Assembly: GCF_030445035.2 (NCBI RefSeq)
Contig: NC_080694.1
Span: forward strand, 72,555,147-72,619,146
Source of the DNA: Dasypus novemcinctus
Taxonomy: Eukaryota; Chordata; Mammalia; Cingulata; Dasypodidae
Direction of reading: 5' to 3'
Length of the DNA stretch: 64,000 bases
The notes beneath the pieces are model-generated. The model did no database searches. It was given only the letters and a program-made list of their open reading frames with translations, and was not told the origin of the DNA. Shown here one piece after another: positions 49,641 to 61,949 of this stretch. The position numbers and the translations under genes are program-made. Numbering within the stretch: position 1 is the first letter of the stretch; each line of letters starts with the position of its first letter.

Positions 49641-52364
49641 ACTTTAAACTTTTCAAAGACTTTTGAAACTCTTAATTTGCACTATGACCATGCAGTTTAC
49701 CACAAGAATTTTCTTTCTTACTTAATGGATTGTAATAACTAAAATGTTCTCAATGCCTTAGCACCATTTTGTTTTAGAACTTTATATTTTACTTTGAAAT
49801 TAGCAGAATTTTGGATAAGCAACAAGATTAATTTTATATATATTTACTGAGGCTATTTGAAGCCTCAGGGAGACAGACTGCTTTCTCTCATGAATTGCCA
49901 CTCTTAGGAACACTGACCGTCAAGGCAGGAGACTTCTCCCCCTCCACCCCCCTTTTTGATTTTGGAGATAATAAAACTCCAGTGGCCATTTAACCTTATT
50001 CTATCAGGCAGCAATTTATTTAGTTTACACTTGAATTCATGAGAGAAAGGGTTACTAATACCAGGAGAGGAGACAGTGATGTCCCAGCTCTTCTCAATTA
50101 TGAAATAACCATAGGCAAAGGCAAAGGGTGAGGTTAGGCTTGAAGTAACCATAAACAAAGTTAAGGTTAGTGTAGAATTTACACTTAAATAATAGTTTCA
50201 GGCTAAATTTACCCAGCTATAATCTCAGTTATTGTCTTTCCACTGTTTTATAATATAAATGCATTTATAAATGATTTTAACTCTTAGTTACAGTTTTTAA
50301 AAACCTATTAATTTTATAACACCTTTAAATACCTTTCATTCAACTTATAACATATTAAATGAACTTAACCATTACTTTAATTTTTCCTTTAAAGTAAAAG
50401 AATAAATCTCTTGCAGTTAGTTTGAAATAAAAGGCTACTTTTCAGGATTTGATTTCTAGAACATAAAATGTTCTTTTAAAAGAGGTAAGACTCTTCTTCA
50501 AACATTGAAGATATGATGAGGTTAAAGCACAAGAAGCTATTGATAAAAGATTTTCTTTGTATATTGATCTTACTCAATTTAATCATAAAAATTTTCTTTC
50601 CACAAACCTTCTACACTTTCAGTATTCATTCAGGTTCTGTCCCACACTCTACTCTTTCCAATAATCAATCATTTTATCTTAGGACAAAATCATCTTCTGT
50701 TTCCTTAACAATAAGAACACACTCCATATATCCCACATACTAAATTACCAGGCAAACTTCTTACAACATATAATTGCCATTAATACTAAACAAGTTTGTT
50801 AAAATAATGAACTTTTCTTCACTTTAAATACTTAGTAGCATGTAATACCAGAAACAGTTTTTTTGGAAGCAAGTTGGCAGGGGAGATTGGCTGCCGAATA
50901 AGTTTGTTATAAAATTGCCTTTTATTATTATTATTATCAATTCAGTTTTGTTAAATAATGACTTTCTGCAATTAGCCACTTAAATACTTTAAACAATGCT
51001 TTGTAAAACTTTTATATTTATACCCTTAAGACAAATTTTACCTTCACAGAACACATTCTCTTACTTAAGGTTACTACAATACCTTCTAAGAACCTGAGCA
51101 GAATTCAAACGTATTTTGGCTTTGACACCCTAAGGAGGGAACTTTACTGCATTTATTCTGATTCTGCTTTTCACCCTCTTCACTTACCCCCCTTACAGGC
51201 AGTCAGGCGCACAACAAACAGGAATGCGGCTTCTGAATAGAAGGGTGGACTCACTGGAAAGGGGCAAGCCGCTCTCCCCTTTCCAGCTTTCAGCCAAAAT
51301 GGGCAGACAGAACCTACTCAAATTTGGCAACTCTCCCAGGGACCCAGCCACCCTGACTGGGACATCCCCAACAAACTTGGGTGCGTGGCGTGGACACAGA
51401 TGGCCTCCAAGCCCCGGCAAAGGGCCAGACCAGAGACAAGACAGCAGAGCATGCACAAACATCTAGACTCCGCAAACATCCAGACTCCTCAGCTTTTGCC
51501 CCAGAATCATTTCACTCCCTTGTCAACGGCAAGGGAGGGCTCCAGCTCAGCTGTAATTCCACTTTACATAAGGACAACTCCAACACTAGCCTTGAGCTGA
51601 CACAGACAGAAGCACAAAGGTCACTAATTTGACCCACAAGTTTATATATTTATTTTCACCATGGCTGCCCCCACAGCCATCACAAACCTCAGAACACTTA
51701 ACATTTGGTATAAAGCGAATTCATTCACAAATTAGCACCATAACAAAAGATTTCAGCTAGACTTTTCCACTGTTTAAACTTTACACCAAGACCAAGCTCC
51801 ACCAGAAAAGCCGATCCATTTTCCTGTAACCAAGTTTTGTTTCCCTTAATCTAGACCAATTTCCAGGACATTAGGACTTGAACCTATAAATAGCCCTTCC
51901 TATTAAAATCGAGACTCCACTCCTTTAGTGGATATAAGACCAGTACCAGATTCTAACATGCAGTTAGACAAACCCAAAACACCAGGGCTTTTCCCCGGTT
52001 TTCCTCCTTTTCCCAAGCCTAGAGAGAACGGCTTCCCCCCAGCCTTCTGGGGCTACTAGGGTTCTCTCGGAAGGTGATCAGCCTCCCCTTCCTAGCAATT
52101 AAAGCTAGGGCCTTCCAGACTGTGCTCACCCGGGGAGTCTTACCTTCTTCCATGTTCAGAGTTCTTTTTCGTTCCCAGAATCTTTCTCTTCAGACCTTCC
52201 ATTGCCCTCGATTTTTGTCGGGAAGATTCTGGTGGAGCCCACATCTTTTCTGGATTAAATTTAACCCAGGGGCGCCCAGATTTGGGGTTCACCCGAGTCC
52301 TCCCGGCTTCCTTGGGGATTTGGAAGGGGCAGCAAAATGCTACCGTCTCTGGCCTTCATTTGTA

Positions 52365-52382
52365 GTCCCACCAGAGTCGCCA
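52365..52382 (-). other. Primer binding site, tRNA-Arg(UCU) type
   Basis: tggcgactctggtgggac (minus) lies four bases inside the 5' LTR. It is complementary to the 3' end of tRNA-Arg(UCU) including CCA, apart from the last base. tRNA-Arg priming is known for some ERVs. Confidence 0.85.
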
Positions 52383-52386
52383 AAAA

Positions 52387-52860
52387 TGTTGTGGAATTTA
52401 AGAGAAGTTCAATTATTTGAGTATAGAGAGGCCAGGACTCAGGAATGATTTTGAGAAGGAAAAATGGTTTATTGACGGCCGGCTGGACTCGGGAGCTTTC
52501 AGTTTGAATCCCGAGCCCTGAACAAGATTTTCAAACGTCTTTTATACAGAGAGGAAAGGCCAAATGGTCCCTTTGTTTCAGTTCTCAATAGGCTTCAATT
52601 AGCATATATCTTCCACATCTTAGGTAAGCTTTTAGCATGGACTCCAGACATTCTAGATAAGCCTTTAGCATATTTGGTTTTTGCATTTCCCCTAAATACT
52701 TAATGTTTATAGCCCTTGCATTGTTAAACATTTCCTGGGACTGGAGCCACTGCCAGTCCCTAAGGGCAGGACTGCAGCCTCTTACCGTTCCACACCCACA
52801 AGTCAAACAACTTAGTTATCTCTGAAGAGACAAAGAGCCTTCCACCCATAGCCCACATCA
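52387..52860 (-). promoter_or_regulatory. 5' LTR of the young element (promoter copy)
   Basis: 474 bp. TATA-like tataaaag at 52539-52546 (minus) and AATAAA at 52468-52473 (minus). These give the U3, R and U5 order read from right to left. This copy would drive transcription leftward. Confidence 0.85.
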
Positions 52861-52864
52861 CTGG

Positions 52865-53406
52865 GACTTGCTGAAGACTTCATTGTTGGCGTTTGCTCCC
52901 TGTGGCTCCTTCCCTCCCTGAGCTCAAGTATAGAATAAGGTAGGATGCTGATTAGAAATGTCACCTTTGTCACTCTACATTCTCCAGAACCATCATCTCC
53001 TCCACCCTCCATCCCCTTTTCTAGCTCAAAGACTATTCCTTCATTGATTTCAGGGGAGGGCTAGCAACTGCCAAGGAGTGAGAACCTCTGAGAACCAATT
53101 ACAGACATACCATGGAACAGCCTTGAGTGAACAAGTGAGATCCAGAGCCCTGCTGCTTGCCCTTTTCCAGAGTGCCTCCTAAGCTGTTGGCTGGACCACA
53201 GTGAGTCATAAAGGAGCTCACCTTTCATCACATGGGGCCAGGGCTCTCCTCTCCCTCAGGTATCTCCCAATCCCTGGCCTAATTCCCAGAACTCCTGGTT
53301 CTTTTCATCCTCCTGCCTGATCTTTAAATCCCCCACCTCTAATTGCAATCCACTCAGAAATCTGCCCTCAGCTCTCACTCCCCACCCCAAAAACTCCCCA
53401 CCAACC
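52865..53406. other. Intergenic, flank of the young element
   Basis: No gene recognised. GC content rises near 53150-53400, with no motif I can assign. Confidence 0.4.
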
Positions 53407-53998
53407 TGTACTAGTTTGATATGGTCTATGAATTCCAAAATAGATACTGGATTATGTTTGTAAACTGGTCTGTACCTGGGCATGATTAAATTATGATTAG
53501 GGCTTTGATTGGGCCATGTCAGTAGAACACTGAGTCCCTGCCTCTTGGTCAGTCGGGACTCACAGATAAAACTACAGGGCAGAGAAGAGGGGTTAGTTGG
53601 AGTTTTGAGCTGGAGCCCAGGAATTAAGCACACAGGGGAGCAGAGCAGCTGAGCCTGGGAAGAATCAAGCTGTGGGGAGAGACAGAGCCAGTCACCTGAT
53701 AGTCTATAGCTGACCTTGTGGATGTGTCATAGTCTACAGCTGGCCTTGTGGAGAGAGCAGAGCAACTGAGACCAGAGACAAATGAGCTCCAGGAAGAGAG
53801 GAACCCAGGAAGGCTGAACCCTGGCAGGTGTTGGCAGACCTCTTGCTCCAACAGGTGGCAACAGACTTTGGTGAGGGAAGTAATTTATGCTTTATGGCCT
53901 GGTAACTGTGGGCTTCTACCCCAAATAAATACCCTTTATAAAAGGCAACATATTTCTGGTATTTTTCATCAGCACTCCTTTGGCTGACTAACACAACA
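53407..53998 (+). mobile_element. Solo LTR-like repeat, copy 1
   Basis: About 590 bp beginning tgtactagtttgat and ending ctaacacaaca, TG...CA-like. Near the 3' end are aaataaatacc and tttataaaag. It is related to 56606-57216 by tatagctgaccttgtgga, gagagcagagca and the aataaatac end. I take it for an ERV-type solo LTR common in this lineage; the TSD is not clear. Confidence 0.6.
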
Positions 53999-55407
53999 CC
54001 CTCTCACCATCACAGGCAACTTCTTCAACAGAGACCACCTTCGACAGGAGCACTTCATGTGATCAGCATGGTCTCTCACTGCTGGGCCTGCTTTAAGAAG
54101 GAAACCTCCAGATGACCAGGTAGCATGCCCTGATGCTGACAGCTGTGTCTCCTGCTGGGACCCTCCACAGATATCAGACTGCTGTCTTTACTCTCAGCCC
54201 CAGGAGATGTCCACGCCACTTCCTGCCATTTGTAAGCCACACCCTTAGTTCACCCTCATCTTCATTGATAAACACAAGGTTAAAACTCTCTTGTCTGAAC
54301 TAATAGAGGGTCTCGTGTCTACACCCCACAGTAAATTCCACTCTACCTTTAATTTAATGGTTTAAATCATAAATATAATGCATTCTTACTAGTACAACTC
54401 AAATAAAATAATAGTCTCTAAAGAAGAATGAACATGCTCTCTTCCTTCCCCATCATATTTTGTTAAATAGGAAAAATAAGGTGCAAAACATAAAGAGTTT
54501 TTGCCATTAAAAATACTTACCATGTTTAAATTTTCTGTTAAACAGAAAAAATAAGGTGCAAAACAGTACTAGTTTGTCCTGCTTTGCCTTAAAAACAATG
54601 TAATGGTCATACTCATTTGTATGTGCACAGTCAAGAAACTGATGACTCAGATGCATCTAGAGTCTAGACAGAGGATCAGAGATCCAGGGCAGTAGAAACA
54701 TGGAATTTTCACTGCACGCATTTTTAAGAGGTTTTGCCATTAAAAATATTTACCATGTTTAAATTTTAACGTGTTTACTAGTTTTCATGTAAATTGGTTT
54801 TTTAATATTTCTTTAAAATTTAAAAAATACAAACGTAATAGATTTATACTGTAATGCATGAAAAGAGCTGAACAAAGAAAAATATAGTCATCTCTCCCAA
54901 CCATTATGCCTCCAGTTTACAAAAGCAATAGATTGATTTTGTAATACATGAAAAAGATGAATAAAGCTAACATAGTCACCTCCTCCAAACTTTATGCCTC
55001 CCATCCCTTCCCATCCTCCACAGGAAACCAGTGGATATGTTTCTGTGCTTGTATTTTTCCTCGTACAAGCTTATGTGTACATACTTATGTAATACATCAA
55101 ATAAAATAGTAGTCTCTAAAAGAAAATGAATATTCTCTTTCACTCCCCCAAACATTCCACCCAACTGTATATGTGTGCACATGTACTTTTGCCACGAGTA
55201 TCCAAACACACTTACAAACACACACATGCATATATGTGCTTATGTAATTACCTCAACATTTTAATAACCACATTGTATTCACAACATAGGTGGATCATGC
55301 TGAATTCAACCATTTCCCTAAAACGGCATTTAGATTGTTTTCAGGGTGCTTTATTACAAACAATGCTACCATAAACATTATCTTCTACACATATTCACCC
55401 ATGGATC
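53999..55407. repeat. Intergenic with locally re-duplicated AT-rich blocks
   Basis: Several imperfect direct repeats: gttaaatag/gttaaacag plus aataaggtgcaaaaca (54462, 54537); gccattaaaaata-ttaccatg (54503, 54736); tgtaatgcatgaaaa / tgtaatacatgaaaa with tatgcctcc (54850, 54940); ataaaata-tagtctctaaa (54403, 55100). The stretch from 55200 to 55400 resembles an old L1 tail. No gene. Confidence 0.6.
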
Positions 55408-55977
55408 TTTCATTTTCAGTAGATAAGTTTCCAGAAGTCATGTGGAATCTATGCCTCCTCTCAATTAGGGGGAGAGTGGACATTGCCATCCCAGGGTCCG
55501 CAGGATGGAGGAATAAAATATGGATTAGAGTGGACTTACTGATATTCTACTATAAAACCATTGCAACTCTAGCAATGGAAGAAATTGTATCACTGATGTG
55601 GAGACAATGGCCTCAGAAGTTGCTGAGGGCAGGGAGAGGAGGAAGAAGAGGTGTGATACAGGGGCATTTTTGGAGCTAGGAGTTGTGCTGTCCTGAATGA
55701 TATTTCAGGGACAGATGCAGGACATTATATATCCTGCCATAACCCACTGGATGGACTGGGAGAGAGAGTAAAGTACAATGTAAACTATAATCCATGCAGT
55801 GAAGCTGTTCTCCAAAATGTATTCATCAAATGCAATGCATTTGCCACTCCGGGGAAAGAGGTTATTGATTTGGGAGGAGTGGGGGGTGGGGAATGGGGTA
55901 ACCTTACATGTTTTAATGTAACATTTTGTATGATCCATGTATCCTTAATAAAAATGACAAAAAAAATTTCATTTTCA
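55408..55977 (+). mobile_element. 5'-truncated L1 with 11-bp TSD
   Basis: Forward L1 3' fragment (55419-55966) with the gattagagtggacttactga block, a gtggggggtgggg run and an A-rich end. TSD tttcattttca at 55408-55418 and 55967-55977. Confidence 0.8.
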
Positions 55978-56559
55978 AAAAAATACGTATATATATAATT
56001 TCCTCCTCAAGTTTATGGACCCAGGTTAAGGAGCCCTGCCTTACATCAAGGTGTGAGAGGAAAGAAACATCCCATGATTATCATACATGGCCTCCATCAT
56101 CTGACAGAGCTGGCTGAAAATTCTGGGTGTAGTCACTTATGAACCATCAATTTCTCCAAAAGTCTTAACTTCAATTTCCTCATTTTAAAATAGGATTACA
56201 ATAGGAATTTCCAAGGGTTGGTTTTTAGAAGTCATAGAAATCTTATAAAGTACCTGACACACTCTGGAACACAGCAACCATCAGCTATTTGTGATAATTA
56301 TTCCTTTGGGTCATAAACTATTGGGTGAAATGCCACAGAGCAAGCTCTGAAAGAAGGCCCATAGAAAAAATGATTTTATACAAAGACAGAGCCAAGGAAA
56401 TAATCATGAACAAAATGCAGGAAATGCTAAACGATCCTGAGAGGCTCTGATTTTGGATGGCAGCTCACCATTGCCATCCTGTGGCCCGAGGCCTGCACTC
56501 TTGCAGCTTTAGGGCTGTTTTTTTTGTTTTTTGTTTTCTTTTTTTAATTTTTAAGTTTG
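55978..56559. other. Intergenic, no gene recognised
   Basis: AT-rich with no assigned repeat. T-rich run at 56517-56546. Confidence 0.4.
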
Positions 56560-56604
56560 TATTAATTATTTATTTTTAAAAGATACATAGATTACAAAAA
56601 TGTT
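56560..56604 (-). mobile_element. Tiny L1 3' remnant next to an LTR
   Basis: Only the T-rich start and tttaaaagatacatagatta, which opens the reverse-strand L1 tails elsewhere (1, 19075). It ends where the LTR-like repeat begins. Confidence 0.5.
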
Positions 56605-56605
56605 T

Positions 56606-57216
56606 ATGACAGTTTGATCTTATTTGTGAATACTGAAAAGAAATGATTATGTTTGTAAATTGGTCAGTTCCTCTGGATTGATAACCTTTGATTCTATAAG
56701 ATTCAGCTGAGATGTGTGATTAATAATGTATGGGCTCTGATCCAACCATGTCATTAGAGTGTGACTCAGTGTCAAGTCCCAGCCCCCTTAGGGTAATAAA
56801 ACAGACTCTCACATGGAAGTAGATACACAGAAGCAATAATGCAGAAAGAGAGAGTATTCCATAGCCACAGCCACAGGAAGAGAGATGAGCCTGAGAGTCT
56901 ATAGCTGACCTTGTGGAGAGAGCAGAGCAGATGAGCCCGGAAAGAAATGAGCCCCCAGGGGAAAGACCAGCTTATCCTAGCCAACAGCTGATATTTGAAG
57001 AAGCTGGGTCCATGAAGCCTTAAGAGGAAAAAGTAAGGCTGAACATTTGCAGACACTGCCTGCCATCTTGCTTCAACCTGGGGCAACAGAGTTTGACGAG
57101 GAAGTAACTTTGAGTTGGACTATTTAGGGCCTTGTAACTGTAAGCTTCCACCTCAAATAAATACCTTTATAAAAGCCAACAGAGTTCTGGTACTTTGGGC
57201 TGGCTAATACAATGTT
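56606..57216 (+). mobile_element. Solo LTR-like repeat, copy 2
   Basis: Diverged relative of 53407-53998: tgacagtttgat start, gattatgtttgtaaa, gctgaccttgtggagagagc, then caaataaatacctttataaa near the end and a terminus like ggctggctaatacaatg. Confidence 0.6.
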
Positions 57217-57689
57217 CTAGAGAATGACTGAAATATACAAAGGACTCTATGAATGGTTATCAGATAAATTGTTTACTGAGTAATATGAATAGCAAGGACA
57301 TGGATATAGCTGCATTATTTCCAACATGGAGAAGGCCTTTATGTAGGTATATTAGGACATCAACAGTGATGGAAATAAGAAAATTATGAGAGAGGAGAAG
57401 AAGAAAACAAAAAATGGTTGAACCAGGGATATTATGGAAGAACCAAGACAGACCAATAACCTTGGATATTTTCCCTGAAATGTTTTTTATAGATGATCCT
57501 ATAGTTCTTGTCATCTAAGAAACAGGTTCTGAAACAACAGATGAGTTGGCTATGTAGAGCTCTCACCATTGGAAGGTCAAATGTGCTTGGACATTCCAGT
57601 GCTCAGAGCTGTAAAGAGCCACCAAGCATAAGGGACCCAGTATGTGGAGAAAGGAAGAAATAAGCAAGTCATCAAGTATGGGTTATTGA
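57217..57689. other. Intergenic before the L1
   Basis: No gene or repeat recognised. AT-rich. Confidence 0.35.
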
Positions 57690-59293
57690 AGGGGCAAGAT
57701 GGCATCAGAGTAAGTGCATCTTCCTCATCTCTCCTACAAAAACCTGGGTGACTGGGAACAAAATCCTGCCTGAGTGAGTGGTTTTTGGAACCCAGAAAGC
57801 AGGAAGCTTCTGGACAACAATCTGGACAGAGTAAGACAAAGAGTGACTGCCCAAGGCAAAACCACATGTTTCTGGTGCTTGTGTCTGAAGCTATGGCAAG
57901 GCTAAAACCTTTGCTTAGGGCTGGTAGCTGCAGCACTCCCTGAACACTGCTGGTCACCCAGAAATATTCCCTGAACCTGTGCTCCCCAAACACAGCAATC
58001 CCAGAACCCTGGCTTTCCCCGAGCCCGCCAGTCTCAGACAAAGTTCGAGAGTGAAAGGGTTCTGGCAAAGGGTACAGAGGTGCCAGAGGAGGGCAAGTTC
58101 AATGGCCTTGTCCCCCTTTTTGAGCATTGAGGAGCATACCAGCTGGCTCAAGGAGACAGGAGAAAGAGGTCAGAGGTAGACTGTGGAGACAGCCCAATTT
58201 ACCTAAACACCCTGGGATGGGAAATATTGGTATGGGAAAAGGTGGAGTCAGACAATGAACTAGTCCTGTGCAACACATCTAAGGGAGGGGGACAGTAGGA
58301 AGTGCTTGGTAGGCTTCCAAGAGCATATTTAGGGTTCCCAGCAAGTTATGGGTGCTCTCTCTCAAAGAGACTGAGAGTCATTATTTTCTGTGGTGAACTA
58401 GTTCACCAGGGTTCCATTTGAATCTCAGAGGGGAGGCCTCACAAGGCTTCCTGCTGCCCTGGGAGAGAGGGAATTGAGGACTGGAGAACTGGGGAAGGAC
58501 AGATTCCTAATTAGTGTATTCAATTGCAAAGAGCACTCGTTGCTTGAGGGCTTGTCTGGTTTTTTGTTTGTTTTCTTGACTTTCCTTCCTCTTTATCCTA
58601 CCACCCCTCCATTTTTTTCCCTTTTTTTCCCTTTTTTTCTATTAGGTACTGCTGGTGGTGTTTCTTGTTTGCTGTGCTTCCTCATCCTAGGTTTCCTTTT
58701 TCCTGTCTGTACTGAGTTTGCCTACCAATGTAATTTCCTTTCCTTTACATCTTTCTATCTTGCATCTTCTGTTGTTACTCTTACATTCCACCTGCCTTTG
58801 TTTAGCCCCCAAATTGTCTGGCTTTTTATTCTAATACCTCTATTCTGTTCTCTATCTTTTATTCAGTCTTTACGTTATTGTATTTCTTTTCTTTTTCCCT
58901 CTCCTGTGATCATACAGGTATTTTAATTCATACTATATTGTTCTCCATATTCAGGTACCCATCTCATTGTAGGTACTCTGCTTTTTATTCCTATAATTCT
59001 ATACAGCTTATATGAGTTTAATATTCATTCTCCTCGGTCTTACCTTGTTCTTTTGCTAATATTTACATAGTTACTATCAATAATACTATTATATTATTTT
59101 ATTTTCTTACATCTTTTGCTTTCCCTGGTTTTTCCTTCAAGGGAACTTAGACAACAGCAAGGAAATAGATTAAGAAGAACAAAGTGACAAAAAAAGACCA
59201 AAAAAAAGGCTTAACACACACACAAACAGCACCTAAATAAAACCAGTGACTGGACAGAGAAGTTAATCATCTGAATAAACCCACTAAGATAAA

Positions 59294-60268
59294 ATGGTGA
59301 CCAGACAGCAACAAAAATTGACAAACCATACCAATAATCCGGAAGACATGACCCAATCCAATGAACAAACTAAAAACCAGGAAGAGGAACAGAACATCAA
59401 ACAACTAATCAAAGCTTCACAAACACATATCATGGGTCAACTTAATGAAGTGAAGGAAGAGATGAAGGATATTAAAAAAACACTTGGAGAGCATACTGAA
59501 GAAATTCTAAGCATACTCAAAAATATAATGGATATGATGGTGATGAATGGCACAATCCATGAAATAAAAAATACACTCTCAGCAAATAATTGCAGATTTG
59601 AAGAGACAGAGAAAAGCAGTAGTGATTTGGAAGACAGTACATCTGAAATCAAACAAATAGTATAACTGATTGATAAAAAGATAGAAAAAATCCACCAGGG
59701 ACTTAAGGGTTTGAATGACAATGCAAAATGCACAAACATGTACATAAAAAGGCATCCCAGAAGGAGAAGAGAAGGGATGTTGGAAGAAATAATGGCTGAA
59801 AACTTCCCAAACCTATTAAAGGTGATGGAAATACATATACAGGAAGCACAATGGACCCCACACAGCATAAATCCCAATAGGTCTACCCAAGACATATACT
59901 TGTCAAAATACCCAATATTTAAGACACAGAGACAATACTGAAGGCAGCAAGAGGAAGGATAACCATCACATACAAGAGAAACTCAAAAGATTTAGTGCTG
60001 AGATCTCATTTGAAACCATGAATGCAAGAAGTCATTGTTTGACATGATCAAGGTATCAAAAAAAAAAAAAAATTCCTGTCCAAGAATGCTCTATTCAGCA
60101 AACCTGGCATTCAAAAATGATGGAAAGCTCAAAATATTCACAAATAAACAGAAACTAAGAGAGTATGCCAATGAGAAAACTGCCCTTCAAGAAATATTAA
60201 AGGGAGTTCTACAAGAGGAAAGAAAAAACAGGAGAGACAGAGATGGAGGAGAGTGTAAGAACAACTAA
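59294..60268 (+). pseudogene. L1 ORF1 (RNA-binding chaperone), broken
   Basis: ORF1p trimerises and coats L1 RNA. Here the ATG at 59294 opens 123 codons of acidic and lysine-rich sequence, likely coiled coil, to a stop at 59663. Then come fragments in other frames: AENFPNLLKVMEIHIQEAQ in the RNA-recognition part and LYSANLAFKNDGKLKIFTNKQ and LQEILKGVL in the C-terminal domain. At least three stops or shifts. Size and order are normal for mammalian L1. Confidence 0.8.
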
Positions 60269-60323
60269 AAAGACAAAAAGAGAAATAAAAAGAACATATG
60301 ACAAACAAAAATCCAAAGAAAAT

Positions 60324-61557
60324 ATGGCTCATATAAGTAATTCCTTGAGAATAATAACACTGAATGTTAATGAATTAAACTCACCAGTCAAGAGACACAG
60401 ATTGGCAGAATGGATAAGGAAATATGACCCATCTATATGTTGTCTACAAGAAACTCATCTTACATCCAGGGATTCAAGGACATAGAAAGTGAATGGCTTG
60501 AAAACAATCTTATAAGCAAACAAAAACCAAAAAAGGGCAGGAGTAGCTATACTAGTATCAGACAAAATAGACTTTAATTTCAAAACTATTGTGATAGACA
60601 GAGACAGAAAGTACATATTAGTAAAAGGGGTAATCTTCTAAGAAGAATGAACAAACATAAACATTTATGCACCTAACCAGGGTGCTTCTAAATCCTTGAG
60701 GGAAACACTGGAAAAACTATGGGGAAATAGATGCCTCTACAATTATAGTGGAGGATTTTAATACACCACTATCACCATTAGACAGAATATCTCAACAGAG
60801 AATCAGTAAAGAAACAAAGACATTGAATAATATATTAAAGGATTTGGAACTAATATACATATACTGAACATTACACTCAAATACAGCAGGATATATATTC
60901 TTCTGAAGAGCACATGGATGATTCTCCAAGATAGACCACATGCTAGGCCACAGAGAAAGTCTCAATGAACTCAGAAAGATCGAAATCATAAAATAATTTT
61001 TCTGACCATCATGGAAATCTGCAAGAGCCATTGAACCAAATTTGGCACCAAGATATGGAAATTAAACAATGCACAATTCAACAAACAGTGGGTCAAGGAA
61101 GAAATCTCAAAAGAAATCAGTAGCTGCCTTGAAACCAATGAAAATGACAACATAACATATCAAAACTTATGGGATGCAGCAAAAGCTGTACTGATAGGGG
61201 AATTCATAGCCATATATTCATACATCAAAATAGAAGAAAGAGCTAAAATTGAAGACCTAACTGCACACTTGGAGGAATTAGTAATAAAACAACAAACTAA
61301 CCCCAAAGGAAGAAAAAAGGAAAAAATAACAAAGATAGGAACAGAAATAAATGAAACAGAAAATAAGAAAGCACTAAAATAATTAAACATAACAAAGAGC
61401 TGGTTCTTTGCAAACATCAAAAAAATTGCCAAACCCTTAGCTAGACTATCACAGAAAAAAAGAGAGGAGATTCTAATACACAAAATAAGAATTGAAAAAG
61501 GGGCTATCACCACTGACCCCACAGAAATAAAGACTGTCATAAGAGCATACTTTGGGT
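60324..61557 (+). pseudogene. L1 ORF2 N-terminal part (endonuclease region), broken
   Basis: ATG at 60324 gives an endonuclease-type start: ITLNVNELNSPVKRHRLAEW, then CCLQETHL with the glutamate of the AP-endonuclease fold. Further fragments read DRDRKYILV and IYAPNQGA. Later frames give WDAAKAVLIGEFIAIYSYIK, WFFANIKKIAKPLARL and TDPTEIKTVIRAYF, the region just before the reverse transcriptase. Many stops. The RT core, C-terminal domain and poly-A tail are absent. Confidence 0.85.
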
Positions 61558-61940
61558 ATCCATGCCCACGTTCTCCTCATAAGGGCAAGCTGGCCCATGC
61601 AGCGAGCTAGCCCCTGTGGAGGGCCAGCCCACATGGGAGTGCCACCCCTTGTAGGAGTGCCCACCCACATGGGGAGCCACTTAACACATAGATTTAGCAC
61701 AGCCGATGATGCAACAACAGACACAGAGGAGAAACAATAAGAAGACGTGGCAAAACAGGTTGCTGAGGTGGCACCAGAGAGTGATCACCTCTCTCCAACT
61801 CTGGAAGGTCCCAAGAGCAGTTCCTGGAGCCACCCAATGGGAATACAAGCAGACACAGAAGAGCACAGAGCAAATGGACAGAGAGAGCAGACAAAGAAGG
61901 TGGGGGGGGCAGAAATAAATAAATCTTTAAAAAAAATAGG
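61558..61940 (+). mobile_element. DAS-type SINE without its head
   Basis: Starts inside the element near ggcaagctggcccatg and runs through the gagtgatcacctctctcc block to the gcagaaataaataaatcttt tail. The tRNA-like head with A and B boxes is missing. It abuts the broken L1, so the same deletion may have removed both ends. Confidence 0.75.
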
Positions 61941-61949
61941 ACATGAAAA

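Larger units (their letters stand above)
45629..52864 (-). mobile_element. Young LTR retrotransposon (ERV-like), non-coding interior
   Basis: 7.2 kb between 4-bp target copies ctgg (45629-45632 and 52861-52864). It has two 474-bp LTRs with three mismatches, about 99.4% identical. The 5' LTR is at the right (minus strand). Next to it are a primer binding site matching tRNA-Arg(UCU), a splice-donor-like aaggtaagac (minus, about 52146-52137) and, before the 3' LTR, a polypurine tract. The 6.28-kb interior has only short open frames, none showing gag, protease, reverse transcriptase or envelope features that I can recognise. The lack of any long frame with such similar LTRs suggests a non-autonomous element moved by proteins of another. 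The 4-bp TSD suits class I (gamma-like) elements. Confidence 0.92.
57690..61557 (+). mobile_element. L1 with intact 5' end, ORF1 and part of ORF2; 3' end missing
   Basis: Starts with a ggggcaagatggcatcaga 5' end like full-length L1s, followed by about 1.6 kb of 5' UTR. ORF1 and ORF2 follow in order. It breaks off at about 61557, before the ORF2 reverse-transcriptase core, next to a headless SINE. This differs from usual 5' truncation. Stops in both frames show it is dead. Confidence 0.85.

Noticed and set aside
58474-58926. 150-codon hydrophobic frame
   Set aside because: T- and C-rich L1 5' region read in one frame; the phenylalanine-rich content reflects base composition.
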